Counted from the stretch's first letter, positions 17,512-25,108 are shown. The stretch is DNA of 64,000 nucleotides from Bacteroidaceae bacterium (GCA_016291905.1 JAEEZS010000072.1:1-64000), one strand, 5' to 3'. The notes: generated by a model from the sequence alone, not told the origin. Made by a program: numbers and translations.

Positions 17512-17535
17512 TGTCACAACTGTCACGCTGTCACA
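17512..17535. repeat. Three TGTCAC words at the end of the permease gene
   Basis: TGTCACA at 17512, TGTCACG at 17521 and TGTCACA at 17529; the last two overlap the final codons of the permease (RDVTA). It parallels the trio at 15394-15418. Confidence 0.55.
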
Positions 17536-18857
17536 TCGCGCCGTGTTGTGCGTTCGATGTAGAGACCGTAGAGGAGGACGACGAGGAAGCACGCGGCGGG
17601 CACAAGGTACGAGGTGTTGATGCTGCTGGCATCGCTGATGATGGCCTGCAGGGGCGTGAGCAGGGCACCGCCGAGGATGGCCATAATGAGGCCCGAGGCA
17701 CCAATCTTGGCGTCGTCGACACTGACGCCTCCAAGGGCAATGCCGTAAATGGTGGGGAACATCAGGCTCATAAACAGGCTGATAGCAATGAGTGCTACCA
17801 CGGGCAACCAGCCCATTCCCTGGGTAAAGACCACGACGAGCGAGAGCGCTATGTCGGCCACAGCTGCAACGACGAGCAGGCGCGAGGGACGGAAGTACTT
17901 CATCAGCCAGGTGAAGATGAAGCGGCTTGCCGAGAAGCCGATGATGGAGATGAGGTAGATGACGCTGCCCTGCTGCTCGCGTATGCCAAGCTCGGCCATC
18001 GCCAGACGAATGGTGAACGACCAGACACCAATCTGGGCACCCACGTAGAAAAACTGGGCAATGACGCCGAACCAATAGTGGCGGTTGCGCATCAGACGGC
18101 GGAAGGAAGAGCCAGACGAGGCGGCAAGGGCGGTGGTGTCGTTGGTGTCATTAAAGTCTTTAAGGTCCTTAGAGTCCTTAAAGTCCTTGGGGTCAGAGGA
18201 TTTCTCGCGCGGCATCTTGGCGAAGAGCATCAGCACGAGGACGGCAAGGAGGACGAAGCCGAGGGTCATATAGGTGCCCGTGACGGCCCCGAGTTCGTGG
18301 GCCTGGATGGCGGCCAGCTGCTGGTCGGTCATCTGTGCGCGTGCGGCCGCATCGGCCTGATTCAGTTCGGCTTGGATGAAGAAGGTGCTCAGCAGGATAC
18401 CTGTGATGGAGCCGAGGGGATTGAAGGCCTGGGCGACGTTGAGGCGGCGCGTGGCGGTCTCCTGCGGTCCCATCGAGAGGATGTAGGGGTTGGCGGTGGT
18501 CTCAAGGACGCTGCATCCGCCTGCCAGGATGAAGATGGCGCCAAGATAGAAGGTGTACGAGGCTGCCCGTGCGGCAGGCAGGAACAGTATGCACCCCGTG
18601 GCGTACATCAGCAGGCCCAGGATAATGCCTGATTTATAGGAATATCGGCGGATGAACAGCGCAGCAGGCAGGGCCAGCACGGCATAGGCGCCGTAGAACG
18701 AAAACTGGATGAGGCTGGTCTGCGTGTCGCTCATTGACATGATGCGCTTGAAGGCAGCCAACAGCGTGTCGGTCATATTGTTGGCTATGCCCCAGAAGAA
18801 GAAGAGGCTGGTGACGATCACGAACGGCAGCACGTAGCGGCGAGGGATGGTGGTCAT
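17523..18857 (-). CDS. fucP: Fucose permease-type MFS sugar/proton symporter
   Basis: 444 residues with twelve predicted membrane spans. The N-terminal FFFWGIANNMTDTLLAAFK and GGCSVLETTANPYILSMGP are hallmarks of the L-fucose:H+ symporter (FucP) family; NNMTD includes the asparagine/aspartate pair typical of the group. The central cytoplasmic loop between spans 6 and 7 holds a low-complexity SDPKDFKDSKDLKDFNDTND tract encoded by 9-bp repeats. It follows a RhaM-type mutarotase gene in the same operon, supporting a deoxysugar substrate (L-fucose or L-rhamnose; inference). Its leader carries a 36-nt sequence also found upstream of rsmH. Confidence 0.88.
   Translation of the reverse strand: MTTIPRRYVLPFVIVTSLFFFWGIANNMTDTLLAAFKRIMSMSDTQTSLIQFSFYGAYAVLALPAALFIRRYSYKSGIILGLLMYATGCILFLPAARAASYTFYLGAIFILAGGCSVLETTANPYILSMGPQETATRRLNVAQAFNPLGSITGILLSTFFIQAELNQADAAARAQMTDQQLAAIQAHELGAVTGTYMTLGFVLLAVLVLMLFAKMPREKSSDPKDFKDSKDLKDFNDTNDTTALAASSGSSFRRLMRNRHYWFGVIAQFFYVGAQIGVWSFTIRLAMAELGIREQQGSVIYLISIIGFSASRFIFTWLMKYFRPSRLLVVAAVADIALSLVVVFTQGMGWLPVVALIAISLFMSLMFPTIYGIALGGVSVDDAKIGASGLIMAILGGALLTPLQAIISDASSINTSYLVPAACFLVVLLYGLYIERTTRRDVTA
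18138..18200 (-). repeat. Seven in-frame 9-bp units in the permease central loop
   Basis: Plus-strand units: GTCGTTGGT, GTCATTAAA, GTCTTTAAG, GTCCTTAGA, GTCCTTAAA, GTCCTTGGG, GTCAGAGGA. GTCATTAAA is identical to a unit in the zinc-ribbon gene repeat at 14505-14513. Confidence 0.9.
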
Positions 18858-18865
18858 AGAATGAG

Positions 18866-18901
18866 GAAAATGATAAAATTAGGAATTAGGAATGAGGAAT
18901 T
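18866..18901 (-). repeat. 36-nt leader repeat upstream of fucP (second copy at 25070-25105)
   Basis: On the minus strand it reads AATTCCTCATTCCTAATTCC and continues TAATTTTATCATTTTC, ending 8 nt before the fucP ATG. The copy before rsmH differs by a single base (C/A). Both are in the same orientation relative to the downstream start codon. Confidence 0.9.
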
Positions 18902-18924
18902 AACTGACAGTCTGCCCGTTGTGT

Positions 18925-19305
18925 TTAATCATACAGGTAGAAGATTCGTTCCATCGGCTGCCACTTCTGGGCGGAGGTGGCGCCTGGGCTGACGGCCTGG
19001 AAAAGGGCGACATAGTCCTCCCACTCCTGTTGTCGCGGCAGGGTGGCAAGGCGTGCCATCGCTGCGTCCCAGTCGAAGTCGAGGGGAGTCTCCACAATCA
19101 TAAACAGGCGCGTGCCAAGGAGGTAGATTTCCATCTCCAGGATGCCCACCTGACGGATGCCCTCGCGGATTTCGGGCCACGAGCCCTCGGGGCTGTGGGC
19201 GTGTCGGTAACGGCGGATGAGGTCAGGGTCGTCGCGCAGATCCAGCGTCTGGCACCAGCGGCGAACGGGCTGACCGTAGAACTTAACAGGATAGCCTTTT
19301 TCCAT
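18925..19305 (-). CDS. L-rhamnose mutarotase (RhaM) family protein
   Basis: 126 residues from the ATG at 19305 (a TTG two codons earlier is rejected). The RhaM/DUF718 signature is visible: LDLRDDPDLIRRYRHAHS...WPEIREGIRQVGILEMEIYLLGTRLFMIVET, and the C-terminal WQPMERIFYL. These dimeric enzymes interconvert alpha and beta anomers of L-rhamnose or, in some Bacteroides members, L-fucose. Being upstream of a FucP-type permease suggests it prepares an imported 6-deoxysugar. It is the first gene of the operon, with a consensus promoter. No isomerase, kinase or aldolase gene is in the window. Confidence 0.88.
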   Translation of the reverse strand: MEKGYPVKFYGQPVRRWCQTLDLRDDPDLIRRYRHAHSPEGSWPEIREGIRQVGILEMEIYLLGTRLFMIVETPLDFDWDAAMARLATLPRQQEWEDYVALFQAVSPGATSAQKWQPMERIFYLYD

Positions 19306-19345
19306 TGTCAATTATCCTTTGTCTTTTTTGAGACATTATCGCCTC

Positions 19346-19377
19346 CAAAGATACGGCCTTTCTCCGAAACGTCCAAA
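19346..19377 (-). promoter_or_regulatory. Promoter of the mutarotase-fucP operon
   Basis: Minus strand TTTG (19374-19377), 20 bp, TATCTTTG (19346-19353). Confidence 0.75.
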
Positions 19378-19424
19378 CGTCCGCCTGTTTTTTTCCATAA
19401 AACCACACAGCAAACGAAGAAAAA

Positions 19425-19456
19425 CTTGGATAAATGTACAAGATATTATAACTTTG
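19425..19456 (+). promoter_or_regulatory. Promoter of the GH76 gene
   Basis: TTGG (19425-19428), 20 bp, TAACTTTG (19449-19456), 20 bp before the ATG. Divergent from the mutarotase promoter. Confidence 0.7.
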
Positions 19457-19476
19457 CAGAATAATTCTATTCGACT

Positions 19477-20772
19477 ATGAAACATTCGAAAGCATTCTTT
19501 CTGCTCGTTGCTGGCTTTATCGGCGCGGTATCCGCCTGGGCCGACACCGACCTGACGCCTTATATCATCGGCGAATATGAGGGTAAAGCCGACTCTCTGG
19601 AATACTGTCTTGTAGAGAATTTCATGAACAAAAACAAGGGAACATTCTGGTCTACGCCGAACGACATAGCGGGCTCGTCGAAATACATCTACTGGCAGCA
19701 GGCACACGCCATCGACGTCATCATCTACGCCTACGAGCGCTATGTTGAAGAAGGGAGGCTGGACGAGGCTAACACCTACAAGACCTACATGACGCGCTGG
19801 CTCAGCAATTACGCAAACAACTATGCAGGTAGCACCTTCACCAATCCCTACACGGACGACATGGCCTGGATCGGGCTGTCAATCTTTCACCTTGGCGAAG
19901 CCCTCGGCAACGACCGCTATATCAAGCAGGCAAGGACCATCTATGCCATCATCGCCGCGCGTAAGAAGACCGACGACATCGGCACTTATCTGCCATGGAA
20001 CACCGATGCTGGCTCGAAAGCAAATGCTTGCACACTCTCCCCAGCCTGCCTGTTAGCCACCAGGTTGTACGAGTACTTCGGCACCGAGTCATACCTTGCC
20101 GATGCCGAAATGTACTACAAATACCTCATCGACAGTGGCATCACCAAGTCCGACGGACGTGTTGAGGAACCGCCGCTCACCTACACCCAGGGCACGTTGG
20201 GCGAGGCCATGCGACGGCTCTACCACATCACAGGCAAAGCCGACTACAAGACGAAGGCCGCCCTCTACCTCACCTATGCGTTCACCAACTCGCGATGCAC
20301 CAGCAAGGGTCTTCTCCGACACGAAGGAACATCGATGGACCAGAGCATCTTCAAGGCTGTGCTGATTCCCTACGCGGTGAACTTCGTACTTGACGATGAG
20401 ATGAACGACACCCGCAGAAGAACCATTATGAAGTACCTGCAAAACAACGCCGACGCCCTCTGGAACCATCTCGACCTCAGCCGATACCCGAAAACCTATT
20501 GCCCATACTATTGGGGAGAATCCTTCAATTACAGCGAGACCGCCTCGATGGGTGCCATGGTAAGCGGCGCCTCGCTCCTTGAGAACGTGTGCCGCATGAA
20601 CCGTAAGATTATCGAGGCCGCATCGGGCATCCGTCCAGTAACTTATGATACAGACACCGAGGGTGCGACGGACCAGAGCAACGACGACACCTACAACCTC
20701 GCTGGTCAGCGCATCGGGGAATATGGGGAAGGAATCTTCATCAAGCAAGGGAAGAAGTACATCGTCAGATAA
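19477..20772 (+). CDS. Secreted GH76-family glycoside hydrolase (alpha-1,6-mannanase-like)
   Basis: 431 residues. Signal peptide MKHSKAFFLLVAGFIGAVSA with cleavage near AWA-D. The (alpha/alpha)6 barrel carries the GH76 paired aspartates Asp127-Asp128 in NPYTDDMAWIGLSIF, and the conserved TYTQGTLGEAMRRLYHITG. GH76 enzymes in Bacteroides cut alpha-1,6-mannan backbones (family knowledge); the substrate here is unproven. The C-terminus (YNLAGQRIGEYGEGIFIKQG then KKYIVR) resembles Bacteroidales sorting or surface tails. It has its own promoter, and no SusC/SusD pair is in the window. Confidence 0.78.
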   Translation: MKHSKAFFLLVAGFIGAVSAWADTDLTPYIIGEYEGKADSLEYCLVENFMNKNKGTFWSTPNDIAGSSKYIYWQQAHAIDVIIYAYERYVEEGRLDEANTYKTYMTRWLSNYANNYAGSTFTNPYTDDMAWIGLSIFHLGEALGNDRYIKQARTIYAIIAARKKTDDIGTYLPWNTDAGSKANACTLSPACLLATRLYEYFGTESYLADAEMYYKYLIDSGITKSDGRVEEPPLTYTQGTLGEAMRRLYHITGKADYKTKAALYLTYAFTNSRCTSKGLLRHEGTSMDQSIFKAVLIPYAVNFVLDDEMNDTRRRTIMKYLQNNADALWNHLDLSRYPKTYCPYYWGESFNYSETASMGAMVSGASLLENVCRMNRKIIEAASGIRPVTYDTDTEGATDQSNDDTYNLAGQRIGEYGEGIFIKQGKKYIVR

Positions 20773-20810
20773 CTGGGATTTGTTTTTCGACCATCCAGAC
20801 TTAAGTGAAT

Positions 20811-20865
20811 CAGACTGCCAGAGGAAACAGGTGTTGGTATCGCTGTTCGTTCTGACAGTCTGAAG
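20811..20865. repeat. Composite CAGACTG/CAGTCTG motif, left flank of the HU/primase module
   Basis: CAGACTGCCAG (20811-20821), 30 bp, then CTGACAGTCTGAAG (20852-20865). The two parts can pair as a stem with one mismatch. The same arrangement occurs at 24294-24355. It lies between the convergent ends of GH76 and HU. Confidence 0.7.
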
Positions 20866-20880
20866 CCCCGTTTAGGCCGC

Positions 20881-21297
20881 TTAGGCGAGAAGCTCAGAAG
20901 GTACGCGCTTCAGCTGGCGGTTGGTGCGCACGTAGCGGAGCAGGTCGGCGTCGGCGCGGAAGCGTATGCCCACGCCCTTGATGTACGACGCAGGGTCGAA
21001 GGCATCCAACGGGATGACGCTCTGGGCGAAGCACTTCGAGTTGATGTTCGCCTGGAAAGCGCCCAGTTCCTGAAGGACGACGCGCTGACCCTGTAGCAGA
21101 TGAAGCTTGATGAACTCCTTGGCTGCGGTGAGCACGGCCACGATGTCGGCCTTGGTAGCCGTGGTGGCAAACTGGATGTCCTCAGCAAGACTCTTGAAGT
21201 CGTAGTCGCCCGTCTTCACGGCGCGGTTGCAGGCGTAGTCAACGCCCTCGGCACCATTAGGGTTGGTGCAACCCACAATTTGATAAGTGATAGCCAT
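20881..21297 (-). CDS. HU-family DNA-binding protein, Bacteroidetes long form
   Basis: 138 residues from the ATG at 21297. The HU/IHF-like core spans about residues 30-120 (LAEDIQFATTATKADIVAVLTAAKEFIKLHLLQGQRVVLQELGAFQANI), with an altered N-terminus and a basic C-terminal tail (RTNRQLKRVPSELL). This long form commonly sits next to BT4734-type primase-helicase genes in Bacteroidales chromosomes (family knowledge), as here, where the two genes are divergent. It presumably bends or coats DNA; whether it serves the neighbouring protein is inference. No consensus promoter was found. Confidence 0.85.
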   Translation of the reverse strand: MAITYQIVGCTNPNGAEGVDYACNRAVKTGDYDFKSLAEDIQFATTATKADIVAVLTAAKEFIKLHLLQGQRVVLQELGAFQANINSKCFAQSVIPLDAFDPASYIKGVGIRFRADADLLRYVRTNRQLKRVPSELLA

Positions 21298-21627
21298 AGT
21301 GTCTTTTTGTTTTAGTTGTTATTTTGCGTTGGCGGGGAGTTTCCCCTTATTCATTATATAAATAGTTTGCAATTCCGAAAAAGTCGGAAAAACGCGAAAA
21401 AAAATATCTATTTAAATCAACTTTTTTCAGATTGTTGCTTTAAATAGCGACTTGTCTGCAGGGGAGTCGCTTCTTTCGACGACCCCACTGGGCTGTCGGC
21501 CCAACGCAATGCACGCCGCGGCCAGCGCAGAGCGTTGCAGGCGTTGCAGCGTTTCACTACGTGATAGTTGTCATTGGTATATATAATTCCAGTTAACATC
21601 TATCTATTTATAGGATATAAATCACCC

Positions 21628-21656
21628 GCTGAAACGCTGAAACGGTGAAACGATGA
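21628..21656. repeat. Tandem TGAAACG words, inverted partner at 24377-24406
   Basis: Plus strand reads CTGAAACGCTGAAACGGTGA then AACGATGA. In reverse complement it matches the GTTTCGCCGTTTCAGCGTTT-CA stretch downstream of the primase-helicase gene, giving an inverted pair around that gene. Confidence 0.7.
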
Positions 21657-21672
21657 GAAAAATTAACTTTTA

Positions 21673-21704
21673 TTTGCCATTGTTAAAAATTTTCTGTATA
21701 TTTG
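21673..21704 (+). promoter_or_regulatory. Promoter of the primase-helicase gene
   Basis: TTTG (21673-21676), 20 bp, TATATTTG (21697-21704). This leaves a leader of about 110 nt before the ATG at 21820. Confidence 0.75.
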
Positions 21705-21819
21705 CACCGAAAATTTACGATAACACAAAACTTTTTCAAAAATCCCTCTATTTATAAGGTGAGTGCACCTGTATGAGGTTGCACTTTTAATAATAATAAG
21801 GTCAAAAAAAACTATTAGT

Positions 21820-24273
21820 ATGACCCACACAAAACATTGCGAGCCTGAGGCGCGGCTCATTAATCAGACGCCTCACGAGAACACAAATAATAATAAGGAA
21901 CGTGCGCGAATGTGCCGTGCAAGGAGCGTAGCGGACCAACGCCCTACTGCGCTGACCGAGATGGTGTGGGACAGCATCATCGACAGCCCCACCGTGGAAA
22001 AGTGGTGCCGAAGCATCTCGGCACTCATTAATGATGAGGCCCGTAAGGCCGAGCCCGACTGGAAAGGGGTGAAGGATAAGGTCGATGCGTGGAAGAAAGG
22101 GCTCGACGTCATCATCCCCCAGGCATCTGGCTTCGGAGGTGACGGGAAGCGGAAGAAGGAGAATGCCCAGCCTAATGGACTGGTGATGCTGGACATCGAC
22201 AACAAGGAGTACGGCGAACCAGCCGACCCCGAGGGGCTCTGGCAGCGATTCATCGACCGCGGAGGCATGAACCGATGGCCTGTCGTCCTTGCACACAAGT
22301 CGTGCTCGGGTCGCGGTCTGCGCATCATCTTCGAGCAACCTGTCGGCGTCGACATTCGCGAAGCTCAGGAACAAATGGCTGATTTTCTAGGCGTAAAGGA
22401 CAAGTGGGACACATCCTGCACAGACATGAGCAGATGTTCGTTCGTCGTCCCTCGCACCTACATCTACTATGAGGACAGGGAGAAAATGTTCACCCCCGTG
22501 GAGGTGGTAGTCCCCAGTGCAGAGGCATCAACTCCCAGCCAGAAAAGCCTGCCAGTCAGCCCTGAAAAAACCACCGAGACCTCCGAAAACGTCCAGACCA
22601 CCTACGACGGTCTGCCGCTGACGGAGATTGCCGCCCGATGGGTGGTGAACCGACTCGGCACCACGGCGATTCCCGTAGGTCAGCGAAACAACACCCTCCA
22701 CACGCTTGCCTATGAGCTGACGCTCATCACGGACAACAACAGCGAGGTAATCCGCCAAGCACTCATTCCGTTGGCCAACGAATCTCATTTCCCGCTGAAT
22801 GAACTTGCCCAACCCATTGACAGTGCTGTCAGGGCCCGCAAAGAGAACGAGAAGAAATGCCGTCAGGGCTTCCCTGAGGAGCTGAAGCAGGCTATTGATG
22901 ACGTGAAGAAGGACTATAACAACGACCTTCCAACCGACGACGGCGAAGAGCATACGTCGGAAACACAGAATTCTGAACAAGATGACAATCAAACCCTTCC
23001 ACCCCTTCCGCCCGTCATTAGGGATATGGTCGGGATAGCCCCACCAGACTTTAAGGCGGCTGTCATCATTGCCAGCCTTCCCTTGGCAGGAACCGTCGCC
23101 AGCAATATCAGAGGCAACTTCAACGGAAAGGAAGAGGCCCCCTGTTTCCAGGTAGCCATAGAAGGTCATCAAGGCTGCGGAAAAGACTACATGGCAGGGA
23201 AACTCAAGGACAAACTACTACCCCGTATTCTACGCCACGACAAAGGAGTGCTTGCAGAAGAGACCAAATACCTCTCAGACTGCAAGCGAACACAGCCCCG
23301 CCCAGGGCAGCAGCTGCCCGAACCACCAAAGGAACCTACCCAGATGCTGGCAGGCACTATTTCGCTCAGCGAGCTGAAGATGAGAGCTTCGCAGAGCCAG
23401 GGACTCGTACAACTCCAGGTCGTCAGCGAGATTGCCGAGCTCACACAGAACCGCAGCCGCGGCTCTTGGGCGAACCTGACTGACACCTATCGGAAAGGCT
23501 TCGAAGGAGGCGAACTTACGCAGGATTATGTGAACAAAGATACGTTCAACGGACGTACGAATGCCTGGATTAGCATGTTAGTACTGGGCACCCCTGATGC
23601 AGTAGCAAAATTCTACACCGACTATGACACTGAAAACGGCACAGCCAGCCGTACCATCTTCGGGTATATACCCGACCAGTTCTTTAAGCGTTGGCGCGAT
23701 TGGGGCCAGCTCACATCAGCACAGCAACGCCTCATCGACCAGAAAATCGAAGAGGGTTACAACCTCAACTACGACGAAGACGGCAAGGTGAAAGCACCCG
23801 TCAGCCTCAACGTAAAGTACATAGCCGACTCTATGAAACAATGGAGCGACAACCAGGTCGAACAGGCTGGCCTCGAGGATTCGAGAGCACGCGGCGTTTT
23901 TCAGCGCCGCTCGGCAATCATCGGGTTCCGAGCTGGAATGCTGGCACACTGGCTTTATGGCAACAGCCGCCACAAGCAGGAGGTAATAGCCTTCGCCCGT
24001 TGGGTGGCCGAATATACACTCAGTCGCCTGCTCTTCAAGTACGGCACGATGTACGAACAAGCCGCAAGAAGGCAGGCTGACTACAAGCAGCCCTCTGCAC
24101 AGCAGGGCCTGGTGCTCAATAAGCTCGGTAAGACCTTCACACGTCAGGAACTGTATAACATTCTTCTGGAACGTGGAAATAAATCGGGAAGGACGTTTAT
24201 CTTCCGCCTAAAGAATGGCGGATTCATCAACGAAGACCCTGACAATCCCGACACTTTCATCAAGGTCGAGTAA
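21820..24273 (+). CDS. BT4734/BF3469-type protein: VirE-N/primase-like domain fused to DUF3987 ATPase
   Basis: 817 residues from the ATG at 21820; the longer frame adds a weak 19-residue extension. The N-terminal half has a primase-like (BT4734/VirE-N) domain with GLVMLDIDNKEYG (acidic DxD, about 121-128) and HKSCSGRGLRIIFE. A helical segment follows, then an acidic linker. The C-terminal half is DUF3987 with a P-loop-like VAIEGHQGCGKDYMAGKL at about residue 448. Such fusions resemble replication primase-helicases of plasmids and phages but are widespread single chromosomal genes in Bacteroidales, usually beside an HU gene. Role unproven. No integrase or structural phage gene is nearby. Confidence 0.82.
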   Translation: MTHTKHCEPEARLINQTPHENTNNNKERARMCRARSVADQRPTALTEMVWDSIIDSPTVEKWCRSISALINDEARKAEPDWKGVKDKVDAWKKGLDVIIPQASGFGGDGKRKKENAQPNGLVMLDIDNKEYGEPADPEGLWQRFIDRGGMNRWPVVLAHKSCSGRGLRIIFEQPVGVDIREAQEQMADFLGVKDKWDTSCTDMSRCSFVVPRTYIYYEDREKMFTPVEVVVPSAEASTPSQKSLPVSPEKTTETSENVQTTYDGLPLTEIAARWVVNRLGTTAIPVGQRNNTLHTLAYELTLITDNNSEVIRQALIPLANESHFPLNELAQPIDSAVRARKENEKKCRQGFPEELKQAIDDVKKDYNNDLPTDDGEEHTSETQNSEQDDNQTLPPLPPVIRDMVGIAPPDFKAAVIIASLPLAGTVASNIRGNFNGKEEAPCFQVAIEGHQGCGKDYMAGKLKDKLLPRILRHDKGVLAEETKYLSDCKRTQPRPGQQLPEPPKEPTQMLAGTISLSELKMRASQSQGLVQLQVVSEIAELTQNRSRGSWANLTDTYRKGFEGGELTQDYVNKDTFNGRTNAWISMLVLGTPDAVAKFYTDYDTENGTASRTIFGYIPDQFFKRWRDWGQLTSAQQRLIDQKIEEGYNLNYDEDGKVKAPVSLNVKYIADSMKQWSDNQVEQAGLEDSRARGVFQRRSAIIGFRAGMLAHWLYGNSRHKQEVIAFARWVAEYTLSRLLFKYGTMYEQAARRQADYKQPSAQQGLVLNKLGKTFTRQELYNILLERGNKSGRTFIFRLKNGGFINEDPDNPDTFIKVE

Positions 24274-24293
24274 ACGAGACTAAAACAAACTAA

Positions 24294-24355
24294 CAGACTG
24301 GCAGACCGATAGATAATACCCACATCATTCATCTGCCAGCCTGAACAGTCTGAAG
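24294..24355. repeat. Composite CAGACTG/CAGTCTG motif, right flank of the HU/primase module
   Basis: CAGACTGGCAG (24294-24304), 36 bp, CTGAACAGTCTGAAG (24341-24355). Same order and orientation as the copy at 20811-20865, so the pair brackets the HU and primase-helicase genes as direct repeats. Confidence 0.7.
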
Positions 24356-24376
24356 TCTGAATAGTCTAATAAAACA

Positions 24377-24406
24377 GCGCGTTTCGCCGTTTCAGCGTTT
24401 CACAAC
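24377..24406. repeat. Inverted partner of the TGAAACG words
   Basis: GCGCGTTTCGCCGTTTCAGC followed by GTTTCACAAC. It matches the complement of 21628-21656 over about 20 bp with one difference. Confidence 0.65.
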
Positions 24407-24523
24407 GTCAATCGTCCTTTCAGAGGACTATTTTTCAAGGTCATTACCGCCACGTTTTCAGCATTTTCCGCAGTTCTTCACAGGGCTGTGGAAAACTTTT
24501 TTAAAAATGTGGAAAACTTTTTG

Positions 24524-24563
24524 TGGGGAAATTTGGGGGATTGTGGGGAATTGTGTACCTTTG
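24524..24563 (+). promoter_or_regulatory. mraZ promoter with three MraZ-box-like repeats
   Basis: TGGGG occurs at 24524, 24534 and 24544, exactly 10 bp apart, matching the known MraZ operator pattern (TGGG words with 5-6 bp spacers). The promoter is TTTG (24532-24535), 20 bp, TACCTTTG (24556-24563), so the boxes cover the -33 element. Further upstream TGTGGAAAACTTTTT occurs twice (24487-24522). Confidence 0.85.
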
Positions 24564-24589
24564 CAGCAGAAACAAACAAAAACCACTAA

Positions 24590-25063
24590 ATGCCAGCAAG
24601 ATTCATAGGCAACACGGACGCCAGAATGGACGATAAGGGACGCGTGTTCTTCCCTGCCGTCTTCCGTCGTGCCCTGCAGAAAGAGGGCGACGAGGCCCTG
24701 ATGATACGCCGCGACGTACATCAGAACTGCCTTGTGCTCTATCCGAAGAGCGTGTGGGAACAGCAGCTTGACGAGCTGCGAGCCCGCCTGAACCGCTGGA
24801 ACGCCCAGCAGCAGATGGTGTTCCGCCAGTTTGTGGCAGGCGTCGACGAACTGCCCATCGACGGTAACGGTCGCATCCTCATCCCCCGCCGACTCATTGC
24901 CCAGCTCGGCATCACCACCGACGTCCGCTTCATCGGAATGGACGACACCATAGAACTCTGGCCGAAGGTCCAGGCCGAAGCCCTCCTCGACAATCCCGAC
25001 GCCCTCGGCGCCGCCCTCGAAGCCCTGATGGAAACACCCAACCCAACAACTCCCAATCCCTAA
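24590..25063 (+). CDS. mraZ: MraZ transcriptional regulator
   Basis: 157 residues. Two SpoVT/AbrB-like swapped-hairpin repeats: FIGNTDARMDDKGRVFFPAVFR (about 5-26) and GVDELPIDGNGRILIPRRLIAQLG (about 84-107), each with the conserved DxxGR motif. MraZ is an oligomeric DNA-binding protein that represses its own dcw operon. The TGGGG triplet at its promoter supports autoregulation here. The C-terminus is a low-complexity NPTTPNP tail. First gene of the dcw cluster. Confidence 0.95.
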   Translation: MPARFIGNTDARMDDKGRVFFPAVFRRALQKEGDEALMIRRDVHQNCLVLYPKSVWEQQLDELRARLNRWNAQQQMVFRQFVAGVDELPIDGNGRILIPRRLIAQLGITTDVRFIGMDDTIELWPKVQAEALLDNPDALGAALEALMETPNPTTPNP

Positions 25064-25069
25064 TTCCCC

Positions 25070-25105
25070 AATTCCTCATTCCTAATTCCTAATTTTATAA
25101 TTTTC
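25070..25105 (+). repeat. 36-nt leader repeat upstream of rsmH (second copy at 18866-18901)
   Basis: It begins AATTCCTCATTCCTAATTCC and ends 3 nt before the rsmH ATG. It differs by one base from the fucP leader. The preceding bases (CCTAATTCCCC) extend the same theme. Confidence 0.9.
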
Positions 25106-25108
25106 AAG

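Larger units (their letters stand above)
21298..21819. other. Divergent spacer with iteron-like words and primase promoter
   Basis: 522 bp. It contains an AT-rich stretch after HU (21360-21440), a GC-rich segment around 21480-21560 with repeated gcgttgca words, three TGAAACG-like words at about 21628-21656, and the primase-helicase promoter. No credible gene. Confidence 0.6.

Noticed and set aside
20773-24420. HU/primase-helicase region as a prophage
   Set aside because: No integrase, capsid, tail or lysis gene, and no tRNA attachment site; the gene pair alone does not support a phage.
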